A stretch of 64,000 nt of DNA, from positions 186,001-250,000 of the forward strand of contig NZ_JOGR01000004.1 of assembly GCF_000719515.1 (NCBI RefSeq), in the 5' to 3' direction. A program made the translations under genes and the position numbers. Every line of letters begins with the position of its first letter. Positions within the stretch are counted from its first letter, which is position 1. The notes beneath the pieces were generated by a model that saw nothing but the letters and a program-made list of their open reading frames with translations, did no database searches and had not been told where the DNA came from. Origin of the DNA: Glycomyces sp. NRRL B-16210. GTDB lineage: Bacteria > Actinomycetota > Actinomycetes > Mycobacteriales > Micromonosporaceae. Positions 18,124-26,524 of this stretch are shown here, piece after piece.

Positions 18124-18185
18124 ACCTGTCGCACCCCGCCGGTACGGTCGACGGGCCACGTGTCTTCGAACGAGGGGGTTCAACG

Positions 18186-19061
18186 ATGAAGCAGCTCAGC
18201 AAGGACGCATTCGCCGCGGCGGAGCGGTACCTGGTCCTCAACGCCAGGGTCGTCGACCGGGTCCGGTTCGCGCACCGGTTCCGCGGCGGCCCCGTCGGCC
18301 AGGTGGTGCACGCGGTGCGCGCCTACCAGAACCCTGACGGCGGCTTCGGCCACGCGATCGAGCCGGACCTGCGCGGCGCGAGCGGCCAGCCGCAGGGCGT
18401 CGAGATCGCGTTCTGGGCCCTTGACGACGCCGGCGTGTTCGAGGCGGCGACGGTGCGCGGCGCCTGCGCGTGGCTCGAAGCGAACACCACTGAGGACGGC
18501 GGCGTGCCGTGGGTGCTGCCGAGCGTCCTCGACGACGAACGCGCCCCCTGGTGGCAGCCGGAGGGCGAGAAGCCGCCCGCGGCGCTGAACCCGACCGCGC
18601 CGCTCGCCGGACTCCTCCATACGCACGGCGTCGGGCACCCGTGGCTGGCACCGGCGACCGAGTTCTGCTGGCGCGCCATCGCCGGACTCACCGAGGTCGG
18701 CGCCTACGACGCGATGTGCGTGCTCGCGTTCCTCGAACGCGTCCCCGACCGCGAGCGGGCCGAGGCCGAGTTCGAGCGGCTCGCCCCCTCGCTCAGGGCC
18801 TCGGCGGCGCTCGACCCGAACGAGCCGGGCCACACCCACTCCCCGCTCGACCTCGCCCCGCGCCCCGACTCGCTGGCGCGGCGGCTGTTCAGCGGCGAGG
18901 AGATCGACCTGCACCTCGACTTCGCCATCGACGCGCAGAACGAGGACGGCGGCTGGGCGCCGAACTTCGAGATGTGGACCCCTGCCGTCGTCCACGAATG
19001 GGGCGGCCACCTCACCTACAGCACCTTGCGAACGCTGAACGCCTACGGCCGCATCGCATAA
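18186..19061 (+). CDS. Hypothetical protein with alpha/alpha-toroid (prenyltransferase-like) repeats
   Basis: 291 residues. The motif Q-N-x-D-G-G-F/W occurs twice (AYQNPDGGFGHAIEPDL near residue 45 and DAQNEDGGWAPNFEMW near 250), with NTTEDGGVPWV between them. This is the QW-like signature of alpha/alpha-barrel proteins such as terpene cyclases and prenyltransferase beta subunits. No catalytic DxDD or zinc ligand set is obvious. The ATG at 18186 has GAGGGGG upstream. Probably cytosolic; function unknown. Confidence 0.75.
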   Translation: MKQLSKDAFAAAERYLVLNARVVDRVRFAHRFRGGPVGQVVHAVRAYQNPDGGFGHAIEPDLRGASGQPQGVEIAFWALDDAGVFEAATVRGACAWLEANTTEDGGVPWVLPSVLDDERAPWWQPEGEKPPAALNPTAPLAGLLHTHGVGHPWLAPATEFCWRAIAGLTEVGAYDAMCVLAFLERVPDRERAEAEFERLAPSLRASAALDPNEPGHTHSPLDLAPRPDSLARRLFSGEEIDLHLDFAIDAQNEDGGWAPNFEMWTPAVVHEWGGHLTYSTLRTLNAYGRIA

Positions 19062-19260
19062 GACCGGCACGAGCCCGCTCGCGCAACGCGGCGGGCGGCG
19101 CCGAGGCGGACGATGCTCGTGAGGCGACCTTCCAAATTGCGGTGCGCACCCTCAAGACCGACTCGCGCAGTGCCGTGACCTCGCCCCTCTCGGCATCCGC
19201 GGTCACCTCCGCCCCAGGAGTCCACGGGATCAGTGGGGCCGGGGCGCTAATCTGGCCCGC

Positions 19261-19668
19261 ATGGCGGCACCGAAGCTCTTGACACCGGTCTTCGCACTGG
19301 TCCTTGCCCTCTCGGGCTGTTCCGGTCCAGATTCGACCGTCCCGCTCGACGCCGAAAGCGCGTCGGTGAGCGCCGGCGAGACCCTGCGGATCGACTTCGG
19401 GAAGGTCAACCCCTCGGTCGGCGACTCCTGGTACCTCGTGGAGGAGCCGGACGCGGCGGTCCTGACCGAGGTCGGCCGGGAGACCCGCGACGACCCCGAC
19501 TGCGACGGCGACGGGTGCGGCATCGAACTGGCCTGGGACTTCGAGGCCGTCGGACCGGGCGAGACCACGCTCGTGTTCCAGTACTGCTTCCGCACCGACC
19601 TCGAAGAGTGCGTCGCCGATCCCGAGCGCGAGGAACCGGTCGAGCTGACCGTGACGGTCACCGACTGA
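19261..19668 (+). CDS. Secreted lipoprotein, possibly chagasin-like (inhibitor I42)
   Basis: 135 residues with a signal peptide ending in lipobox LSGC (lipidated Cys about residue 20). The mature part is beta-rich. It carries VNPSVGDSWYLVEEP, resembling the NPTTGY-W loop of chagasin, then GCGIELAWDFEAVGPGETTLVFQYCFR, resembling the second inhibitory and core strands. Four or five cysteines may form disulfides. It could inhibit cysteine peptidases outside the cell, but the loops are only partly conserved. TAATCT lies 7 nt before the ATG, so the mRNA is probably leaderless. Confidence 0.6.
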   Translation: MAAPKLLTPVFALVLALSGCSGPDSTVPLDAESASVSAGETLRIDFGKVNPSVGDSWYLVEEPDAAVLTEVGRETRDDPDCDGDGCGIELAWDFEAVGPGETTLVFQYCFRTDLEECVADPEREEPVELTVTVTD

Positions 19669-19696
19669 TCGGGCCCGACCCGAGCGGCCCCGGTCG

Positions 19697-20335
19697 CTAT
19701 GCGGGCTTGCGCGCGGTGCCGACCAGGTGGGGGCTCACCTTCAACGGGAACGGCAGCCCCGGGAAGCGCTGCGGCGACAGCGCTCCGGTGTCGAATCCGG
19801 CCCGGTCGATCGCCGCTCCGGTGTCGCGCCCGGTGTGGCAGCCGCCGAACACGTGCGACCACAGGACCGCGTCGAACACGGCCTCGCCCGTGCGGATCGC
19901 GCGGTTCGCGGAGCCGACGTGCTCCAGGCAGATCAGCGCCCCGCCGGGCTTGAGCACCCGGTGGATCTCGGCCAGAGCCCGGTCCTGGTCCTCGACCGAG
20001 CACAAGACCAGCGTGGCCACGACCGCGTCGAACGAGTCGTTCTCCAGCGGCAGCTTCTCGGCCTGCCCGTCGATCACCGTCGCCTCGCGGCCGAGTTCCT
20101 CGGCCTTGGCGCGGGCGAGGTCCCTCATTCGCTCCTCGGGTTCGACCGCGACCAGTTCGGTCACGGCCTCGGGGTAGTGCGCGAAGTTCGCCCCGTGCCC
20201 GCATCCGATCTCCAGTACGCGGCCGGCGGCGCCCGCCAGGAGCCGCGCCCGCTGCTCGCCGAGGCCGCGGTCCTCAAGGGAGGCTGCGGCCTGCGGGTAC
20301 CAGCGGGCGAAGAGGCGGTGGCTCCTTCGTCCCAT
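19697..20335 (-). CDS. Class I SAM-dependent methyltransferase
   Basis: 212 residues with methyltransferase motif I VLEIGCGHGANF, the acidic AVEPEERM after strand 2, DSFDAVVATLVLCSV and VLKPGGALICLEH. It belongs to the UbiE/Methyltransf_11 group; the HVFGGCHTGRDT segment resembles METTL7-like thiol methyltransferases. The ATG at 20335 is preferred over the GTG at 20341 because GAGGAG then has 5-nt spacing. It follows the small membrane-protein gene by 2 nt, so the two form an operon. Substrate unknown. Confidence 0.88.
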   Translation of the reverse strand: MGRRSHRLFARWYPQAAASLEDRGLGEQRARLLAGAAGRVLEIGCGHGANFAHYPEAVTELVAVEPEERMRDLARAKAEELGREATVIDGQAEKLPLENDSFDAVVATLVLCSVEDQDRALAEIHRVLKPGGALICLEHVGSANRAIRTGEAVFDAVLWSHVFGGCHTGRDTGAAIDRAGFDTGALSPQRFPGLPFPLKVSPHLVGTARKPA

Positions 20336-20337
20336 GT

Positions 20338-20526
20338 TCACTCCTCGTCGTTCTGCGACCGGGCCAGGAGGACGACGGCGAGCACCATGGCGATCAGGAG
20401 GATCACGGCCACGAGGAAGGTGTCGACCGCGAACAGGGCGTTGAAGCCCTGCGCGAGGAACGGTGCCGTCATCGCGAGCACCGCCGCCAGGGCGATCCAG
20501 CGCGCGTTGCGGCGCATGAAGTCCAT
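20338..20526 (-). CDS. Small membrane protein
   Basis: 62 residues with two hydrophobic helices (about 10-28 and 35-54) and a polar RSQNDEE C-terminus. GGGAGGAG precedes the ATG at 20526. It overlaps the region feeding the methyltransferase ribosome-binding site and is probably co-transcribed with it. Function unknown. Confidence 0.65.
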   Translation of the reverse strand: MDFMRRNARWIALAAVLAMTAPFLAQGFNALFAVDTFLVAVILLIAMVLAVVLLARSQNDEE

Positions 20527-20671
20527 CGACGCTCCTCCCGGGTTCTCCCCGAGCCTACGGGAGCGGTCGGCCGTTCGGGGCGGGCGGGTTCCTCGGCGGT
20601 TCGGGTGTGTCGGGCGGAGTCGTCCACGGCCGCAAGCGCTGCGGTGCGGGCGTGGCGCTTCGGTCCCGGGG

Positions 20672-22624
20672 TCAGTTGGTGCGGGTGTTGGGCAGGTGGC
20701 CGCCGAGGTAGCCGATCCAGATCTTGCCCGTGGCGCCGCCGGCGTCGTCGAGGAAGTGCATCCGCGGCGCGGGCGAGCCGATCTGCTGGAGTTTGATGTG
20801 GGAGGGCATGTAGACGCGCCCGGACGGGTCGATCTCGGCGGGGACGCGGAAGATCCGGGCCCGATAGAACTTGGGGTTCCCCGAGACCGAGTCGGACTCC
20901 TTCATGGACACCATGTTGGGGGTGATGATCGGCGCGCCCGGCAGGGGCCGGGCGCACCAGTCGTAGAAGCCGCCGGTGAAGCGCTCCTCGGCGCGGGCCT
21001 CGGCGTAGGCGTCGAGGGCGCGCAGGGCGTCCCAGGCCCTGCCGGTCCAGCGCCTGCGGTGGCGCGGGTACATGACGTCGAGCCTGGAGACCTCGGTGTC
21101 GAGGGTGTCGGGGAGGTCGAGGTGCCGTAGGTGCTTGCGGGCCTTCTGGACGACGTCCATGAGGCTCTCGGCCTCCCAGGGGCCGTCGGAGTCGGCGCTC
21201 TGGACGCCGTAGACGGGGTCGGCGTGCTCGGCGAGGCGGCTCTCGAGCCAGCGGATGCGGTCCTGGGCCTTGCGCTCGTGCTCTTGGAGTTCGACGTAGT
21301 CCGATTCGAGCTGGTCGTATTGGAGGCGGAGGCGTTCGAGTTCCTGGCCGCCGCCTTGGCGGCGCCTGCCGAGGAGCCCGGCGGCCTCGACGGCGCGGGT
21401 GAGCGCTTCGAGGTGGGCGGACATGGTCTTGATGAGGGCGGTGGTCTCGGAGTCGCCGCCGCGGGCCATGTCCACGAGCGCTTCCAGGACGCTGTCGTCG
21501 AGGTGGTCGGCGAGGCGTTCGGCGATGGCCTCGGCGAGTTCCCCGGATGATTCGGCGGGGGCCGCCGGGGGTTGCGGTGGCGTGGCCGAGGTGACGGGCG
21601 CGGGTTCGACGGGTTCTGGTTCGACGGCTTCTGGTTCGACCGGCTCGGGCGCGGTGAGTTCAGGCTCGGGGGCCGGCTCGGGTGCTGGAGGCGGCGGCGC
21701 GGCCGGCCGGGCGGTCTTCTCAATTGACTTGGGCGGCCTGGGGACGGGTATCGCCGCGGGGCTCGGCGGCGCGGCGTGGAGCGCGTCCGCGTCGAGGGTC
21801 CCTGCGATGACGCGGCCGACCCGCGGTTCGGTCCGGCGTATGTCGGTGGGCAGGGGCCGGTGCACCGTGGCGTCGACGACCCCGGAGATGACGACGCCGA
21901 GGGCGCGTATGCCGTGGTCGCGTATCGCGCCGCCGCCGCGGGGCTGGTGGCGCATCGCGTAGGTCTCCTCTCCGGGGCGCAGCCCCGGCAGGTAGGTGCG
22001 CAGGCCGCCGCCGAAAACGCTCAGGTCGGGGCCGAGCCACTTGTTGAGGTCCTCTTGGGTCCGGTTGTCGTAGAGGCGCGCGACGATCGCGACTCCGGCG
22101 AGTTCGGCCGCGAGGTGTTCGGCGCACGCGGCGACGAGGCCCGGTTCGGTGCGGTCCACGGACATGACGATGCAAGGGACGCTCCGGGCGGGGTCGGAGA
22201 GCCAGCCGGTCAGCTCCCGGACCTCTTCGGGCCCGACGAGGTGCGGCCCCGATTCGAGGGGCACGGCGCCGTCGGTGGCGCGGCCGGTCGCGAGGAAGGC
22301 GGGCATGAACCCGGGGGCGCGCACGGGGTCGGCGCCCTCGGAAAGCTCGCCTTCGACGGTGACGCGGACCCAGCTCTGCGCGGGCGTGCGGCCTTCGGCC
22401 CAGGTGGCGGTGGTGCGCAGCCGCCCGGCCCCGGTGGGGGCGTCGAGGGTGTAGCGCCCGCAGACGGCGCTGTCGGCGAGGAGGGTGCGGGTGCGGCCGC
22501 GGGTGTGTTCGAGGCGGGGCGAGCCGTCGTCGTCGGCGCCGGCCCAGGCCGCGAAGCAGCGTCGCAGACGGGGTCCGAGCCGTGGCCCTCCGTCGCGGAT
22601 CATTGCCTGGTAGAACTGCGTCAC
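20672..22624 (-). CDS. Large multidomain protein of unknown function
   Basis: 650 residues. Residues 1-265 form a mixed alpha/beta region with LRTYLPGLRPGEE at 208-220. Residues 285-360 are a Pro/Ala/Glu linker with tandem PEPVE repeats. Residues 360-465 are helical, with a clear coiled coil at about 428-465. Residues 480-650 end in a compact module, YMPSHIKL then RMHFLDDAGG, GKIWIGYLGGHLPNTRTN. From memory this last module recurs at the ends of otherwise different actinomycete proteins. No catalytic motif is certain. The GTG at 22624 has GGAGG 5 nt upstream. A palindrome lies upstream (22684-22701). Cytosolic, function unknown. Confidence 0.7.
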   Translation of the reverse strand: MTQFYQAMIRDGGPRLGPRLRRCFAAWAGADDDGSPRLEHTRGRTRTLLADSAVCGRYTLDAPTGAGRLRTTATWAEGRTPAQSWVRVTVEGELSEGADPVRAPGFMPAFLATGRATDGAVPLESGPHLVGPEEVRELTGWLSDPARSVPCIVMSVDRTEPGLVAACAEHLAAELAGVAIVARLYDNRTQEDLNKWLGPDLSVFGGGLRTYLPGLRPGEETYAMRHQPRGGGAIRDHGIRALGVVISGVVDATVHRPLPTDIRRTEPRVGRVIAGTLDADALHAAPPSPAAIPVPRPPKSIEKTARPAAPPPPAPEPAPEPELTAPEPVEPEAVEPEPVEPAPVTSATPPQPPAAPAESSGELAEAIAERLADHLDDSVLEALVDMARGGDSETTALIKTMSAHLEALTRAVEAAGLLGRRRQGGGQELERLRLQYDQLESDYVELQEHERKAQDRIRWLESRLAEHADPVYGVQSADSDGPWEAESLMDVVQKARKHLRHLDLPDTLDTEVSRLDVMYPRHRRRWTGRAWDALRALDAYAEARAEERFTGGFYDWCARPLPGAPIITPNMVSMKESDSVSGNPKFYRARIFRVPAEIDPSGRVYMPSHIKLQQIGSPAPRMHFLDDAGGATGKIWIGYLGGHLPNTRTN

Positions 22625-22683
22625 AGCGCCTCCAACCGTCCTGCACAGGGCCACGTTGAGCCCACATGCTACTGGAAGTTCAC

Positions 22684-22701
22684 TTGGATGAGGTCATCCA
22701 A
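22684..22701. promoter_or_regulatory. Palindrome upstream of the 650-residue protein gene
   Basis: TTGGATG and CATCCAA (7-bp arms, 4-base centre) stand about 60 nt before the GTG in a locally AT-richer patch. They could be an operator; no adjacent regulator is obvious. Confidence 0.45.
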
Positions 22702-22790
22702 ATCCAATAGGGATGATGGGTTTGGAGGCGGCGGCGGAGACGCAGCGGGCCCGCACCGGGAACGGAACGGGCCCTTGGGGAAGCTGAGGT

Positions 22791-23780
22791 TCAGGGGGTC
22801 TCGGCGGTCCGTTCGCCGGCCGGGGCGTCGGCCTCGGGCGCTTCGACGGCGGCAGTGTCGGAGGCTGAGCCGTCGGCGGCGTTGTTCGCCTTGTCGAGGA
22901 CCGGTTCGCCCACGTCGCGCTCGGCGAGGTGGCGGCGGACCGAGTAGGCCACGGCCGCGATCCACACGATCGCGAGGGCGATGTACACGCCGATGGCGAT
23001 CGAGGTCGGGGCGCCGACCCAGTCGCTGTTGAGGAGCGTGCGGGAGTTGGTGAGGATGATGACGCCGCCGACGGCCGAGCCGAGGACGCGCGGCGGGATG
23101 TGGCGGACCAGCCAGGCGGCGATCGGCGCGGCGATGAGGCCGCCGGCGAGCAGGACGCCGACCCACGCGAAGTTGATGCCCGCGCTGCCGATGCCGACGA
23201 GGAAGCCGATCGAGGCGGCCAGGGCGACCAGGAACTCCGAGGTGTCGATCGAGCCGATGACCTTGCGCGGTTCGATGCGCCCGCTCGCGAGGAGCGCGGG
23301 CGTGCCGACCGGGCCCCAACCGCCGCCGCCGGTGGCGTCGAGGAAGCCGCCGACCAGGCCCAGCGGGGTGAGGAACCGCTTGCGCAGCGGCTTGCCGAGA
23401 TTGCGCCGGTCCAGGCCGCGAACGGTGAAGCGGATGAGGAGGTAGAGGCCGAGCGAGAGCAGGATGATCGACATGATCGGGCCGGCCAGCTCGGTCGAGA
23501 GCCACGACAGGAAGGTGGCGCCCGCGAAGGCGCCGATCGCGCCGGGGATGCCGATCTTGACGACGACCTTCCAGTCGACGTTGCCGAACTTCCAGTGCGA
23601 GGCGCCCGAGGCCAGGGTGGTCCCGATCTCGGCCAGGTGCACGGTGGCCGAGGCCGAGGCGGGGTTGGTGCCGATGGCCAGCAGCAGCGTCGTGGACGTG
23701 ACGCCGTACGCCATGCCGAGGCTGCCGTCGACGAGCTGGGCGACCAGGCCGACCAGGCCGAGGAGGACGAGGGTGCGCAC
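22791..23780 (-). CDS. TauE/SafE-type sulfite/organosulfonate exporter
   Basis: 329-residue membrane protein with about eight transmembrane helices and the family signatures LVDGSLGMAYGVTSTTLLLAIG near the N-terminus and GGFLDATGGGGWGPVGTPALL in the middle. TauE/SafE proteins export or import sulfite, sulfonates or other small anions. The C-terminal 40 residues are acidic and disordered. The GTG at 23780 follows GAAGG. Its promoter is unusually close to consensus and is overlapped by an inverted repeat, suggesting tight regulation. Confidence 0.88.
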   Translation of the reverse strand: MRTLVLLGLVGLVAQLVDGSLGMAYGVTSTTLLLAIGTNPASASATVHLAEIGTTLASGASHWKFGNVDWKVVVKIGIPGAIGAFAGATFLSWLSTELAGPIMSIILLSLGLYLLIRFTVRGLDRRNLGKPLRKRFLTPLGLVGGFLDATGGGGWGPVGTPALLASGRIEPRKVIGSIDTSEFLVALAASIGFLVGIGSAGINFAWVGVLLAGGLIAAPIAAWLVRHIPPRVLGSAVGGVIILTNSRTLLNSDWVGAPTSIAIGVYIALAIVWIAAVAYSVRRHLAERDVGEPVLDKANNAADGSASDTAAVEAPEADAPAGERTAETP

Positions 23781-23822
23781 TGGGGGCCTTCCGGGTCGGA
23801 AACGGGAGCAAGATCTCTACCA

Positions 23823-23862
23823 AATCTATGGGAAATATAGATTGCCTGGGCGTTTCCGTCAA
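23823..23862 (-). promoter_or_regulatory. Strong promoter with overlapping operator for the TauE gene
   Basis: Minus strand: -35 TTGACG (23862-23857), 17-nt spacer, -10 TATATT (23839-23834). A 7-bp inverted repeat, AATCTAT and ATAGATT (23823-23829/23837-23843), covers the -10. An AT-rich palindrome here is the usual position for an ArsR-like or similar repressor; the repressor gene is not in view. Confidence 0.7.
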
Positions 23863-23990
23863 CCGCGCTCCCGCGAAGCGGGACGCCGCGCGGCCCGCGA
23901 TTGCGCGCGATTCCCCTCCGCGGGGACGCGCCGGGGACCACAATCGGGCGAGAGGCCGCCGTCGGCGGCCCCGAAGAGAGGAAGACGCGC

Positions 23991-24491
23991 ATGAGCCAAC
24001 TCATCGCCGTGGCCTACCCGGACGTCTCCACGGCGCAGACGGTCCTCGAGAAACTCGCCGGCATGCAGAAGCGCGAGCTCATCAAGCTCGGCGACGCGGT
24101 CGTGGTCGAGCGGCGCGAGGACGGCAAGGTCAAGCTCCACCAGTCCACGTCGCTGGTCGGCGTGAGCGCCGCCGGCGGCGCCATCTGGGGCGGCCTCATC
24201 GGCCTCCTGTTCTTCGCTCCCCTGCTCGGCATGGCCGTCGGCGCGGCCGCGGGGGCCGCGGGCGGGGCGATGACCGACATCGGGGTGGACGACTCCTTCA
24301 TGAAGGAGCTGGGCACCGAGCTGAGCCCGGGCAGCGCGGCCCTCGTGCTCCTGGTCCTCTCCGCGACCGAGGACAAGGTCCTCGAAGAGCTCGGCGGCCA
24401 GTACCAGGGCAAACTCCTCCAGACGAACCTGTCGGCCGAGGACGAGCAGCGACTGCGCGAGAGCATCGACGCGCACACCGGCCAGGGCTGA
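23991..24491 (+). CDS. DUF1269-type membrane protein
   Basis: 166 residues. The central segment (about 58-95) is a glycine-rich hydrophobic hairpin (GGAIWGGLIGLLFF, then AVGAAAGAAGGAM) flanked by a beta-alpha-beta N-terminal domain beginning LIAVAYPDVSTAQ and by a C-terminal domain with LSATEDKVLEELGG. This layout fits DUF1269 family proteins. The ATG at 23991 follows AGAGGAAG. Transcribed alone; role unknown, often stress-associated. Confidence 0.82.
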   Translation: MSQLIAVAYPDVSTAQTVLEKLAGMQKRELIKLGDAVVVERREDGKVKLHQSTSLVGVSAAGGAIWGGLIGLLFFAPLLGMAVGAAAGAAGGAMTDIGVDDSFMKELGTELSPGSAALVLLVLSATEDKVLEELGGQYQGKLLQTNLSAEDEQRLRESIDAHTGQG

Positions 24492-24588
24492 GGCCCGCGC
24501 ACGACGAGCCGAGGGCGGACGGGAGCGGCCCCCGTCCGCTTTCGCCGTTTCCGGGCCCGAGTCCCCTGTGCACGTTTACGCTCGCTGC

Positions 24589-25749
24589 GTGAGCAGGACG
24601 GGGCGGTCGAGCGGGGAGACGCAGGAGCAGCTGCGGTCCTACGCGGTGCCCTCCAGCGCCTGGAACCGCATCACCTCGGGCCACCCCGGTTCGGTCCTGA
24701 CCCTGCGGCTGCTGCCGTTCATCCTGCTCGCCGCGACCGTGCCGCTCGCGTTCATGACCCCGATCATGGTCCCCTACGCCAACTACTCGCTCATCCTCCT
24801 GCCGGCCTTCACCGCCCTGGTCAACGGGCCCGTCGCGACCACCGCGGCCACCCTCGGCGTCCTCGCGTTCGGCAGCGCCGGGGCCAACACGCTCGGCCTC
24901 CTGCCGTTCCCGGACAACCTCTGGTCCGACCTGCCGCCGGTCGCCGTGGTCGGCGTCCTGTGCATCGTCCTGGCCTGGGCCAGGAACCGGATCATCAAGC
25001 GCCTGCTCGACATGACGCTGGTCGCCGAGACCGCGCAGCAGGCCATCATGCCCGACCTGCCCAGCCGGATCGCGGGCATGAAGATCAGCTCGGTCTACCG
25101 CACCGCGCACGGCAGCCCGGGCCTCATCGGCGGCGACTTCTACGACGTGCAGGACACCGACTTCGGCCTGCGCGCGGTCGTCGGCGACGTCCAGGGCCAC
25201 GACCTGAGCACCGTCCACCTCACCGAGGCGCTGCTCGGGACGTTCCGCGAGCGGGCCCTCGACGACCCCGACCTGACCACGCTCGCCGCGCACCTGGAGC
25301 GGCGGGTGCGCCTGCACAACCGCGACCGCGACGAGTGGGGCCAGACGTTCGCCACGGCCGTCATCTTCGAGATCAGCCCCGCCAGGGACCGGCTCCGCAC
25401 CCTGCTGTGCGGGCATCCGGCCCCGCTCCTGGTTCGCTCGGTCACCTACCCGATCGGCGGGAAGCCGCTGCCGCCACTGGGCCTGGCCGACTTCGGGATC
25501 GACTCGCCCGTGCAGGTCCGCGACGTGGAGCTCGCCCACGGCGACCTCATCATCGCCTACACCGACGGGCTCGTGGAGGCGCGCAACCCCGTGGGGCAGA
25601 CCTTCCCGCTGTACTCGCTGCTCAACGCCCACGTCGCCGCCGGCGTGCGCGAACCGGCCGACCTGCGCACCCGGCTGCGCTCGGACTTCATCACCGGCGG
25701 CTACTCCCGCAACGACGACCTCACCGCGATGGTCATCCAGATCCCCTGA
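24589..25749 (+). CDS. Membrane SpoIIE-type PP2C serine phosphatase
   Basis: 386 residues. The N-terminal half has four hydrophobic segments (about residues 36-135). The C-terminal half is a SpoIIE/RsbU-like PP2C domain with GGDFYDV, VVGDVQGHD, LLCGHPAPLLV, AYTDGLVEAR and a terminal NDDLTAMVI. The metal-binding aspartates are all present. It should dephosphorylate an anti-sigma-factor antagonist or similar target. The GTG at 24589 is preferred because TACGCT lies exactly 6 nt upstream, the spacing of leaderless starts here; a GTG at 24568 is possible. Confidence 0.88.
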   Translation: MSRTGRSSGETQEQLRSYAVPSSAWNRITSGHPGSVLTLRLLPFILLAATVPLAFMTPIMVPYANYSLILLPAFTALVNGPVATTAATLGVLAFGSAGANTLGLLPFPDNLWSDLPPVAVVGVLCIVLAWARNRIIKRLLDMTLVAETAQQAIMPDLPSRIAGMKISSVYRTAHGSPGLIGGDFYDVQDTDFGLRAVVGDVQGHDLSTVHLTEALLGTFRERALDDPDLTTLAAHLERRVRLHNRDRDEWGQTFATAVIFEISPARDRLRTLLCGHPAPLLVRSVTYPIGGKPLPPLGLADFGIDSPVQVRDVELAHGDLIIAYTDGLVEARNPVGQTFPLYSLLNAHVAAGVREPADLRTRLRSDFITGGYSRNDDLTAMVIQIP

Positions 25750-25797
25750 GCGCGACGAAAGGCGGCGGCGAGGCGCCGCCGCCCGTCGATGATCGCG

Positions 25798-26454
25798 CTA
25801 CTCGTGGCCCTCTTCGTAGTACGAGCGCGACTCGACCACCTCGGGCATGGCCACCGGCAGGTGCGCCGTCACCGTCTCCCCGTTCGAGAACGCGAAGGCG
25901 ACCTCGACCGTCGAGCCCATCGACACGTCCTCTGTCAGGCCCTCCAGTTGCAGGAACGATCCGGTCTTCGGCGACAGCCGCGTGTACGAGCTCGGGCCGA
26001 TCTCCACCGCGAAATCGCGCTCGCCGGTCGGCGACGCGCCGGACTCGGCGTCCTCGGGGGCGGCCTCGGACGGCGTGTCCTCTGCTTCCGGGTCGGTCGC
26101 CAGCGTGACCGCCTCGGCGATCGGGCTCGTCACCGACTCCAGCACCACGGCCGTCTCGCCGTCGTTGGCGATCCACACCCGCAGCGGGGCGGCGCCGCCC
26201 GCCGGGTAGGAGCCCGACTCGCCGAAGTCGACCGCGAGGTCGCGCAGGGCCAGCGACCCGGCGTCCGCGTCCACTCCGGAGATCGCCGGCTTCATCTCGC
26301 TCGTCGCGGCCCGCTGGCCCGCGCCGCAGCCGGTCAGGGCCAGCAGCAGGGCCGCGGCGGCGGCCAGGCGGGCCCTCGACCGCCGCCGGTCCTTCACGGC
26401 CGTGCGCTCCACCAAGGTGCGGCTCGCCGCCGCGCTCGCGTCTCGTCTCTCCAC
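25798..26454 (-). CDS. LpqE-like secreted lipoprotein
   Basis: 218 residues with a basic N-terminus, an Ala/Leu signal core and lipobox LTGC (Cys43). The mature part is a beta-sandwich-like region of about 150 residues (DLAVDF, APLRVWIANDGETAVVLESV, VEVAFAFSNGETVTAHLPV), like mycobacterial LpqE and the PCuAC copper-chaperone-type family, interrupted by an acidic low-complexity insert. The usual His/Met copper ligands are not evident, so copper binding is doubtful. The GTG at 26454 stands 7 nt after TAGGGT, a leaderless arrangement. Confidence 0.75.
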   Translation of the reverse strand: MERRDASAAASRTLVERTAVKDRRRSRARLAAAAALLLALTGCGAGQRAATSEMKPAISGVDADAGSLALRDLAVDFGESGSYPAGGAAPLRVWIANDGETAVVLESVTSPIAEAVTLATDPEAEDTPSEAAPEDAESGASPTGERDFAVEIGPSSYTRLSPKTGSFLQLEGLTEDVSMGSTVEVAFAFSNGETVTAHLPVAMPEVVESRSYYEEGHE

Positions 26455-26524
26455 AAGCGCAACCCTAAGCGCGCGGCGGCCCCGGGCCGGGCCGCGACAT
26501 ACCGGCGCGACGCGTCTCGCGCGG

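Noticed and set aside
18186..19061. Terpene cyclase or prenyltransferase enzyme
   Set aside because: The QW-like repeats suggest the fold, but neither a DxDD/DDxxD motif nor the zinc ligands of prenyltransferases are visible.
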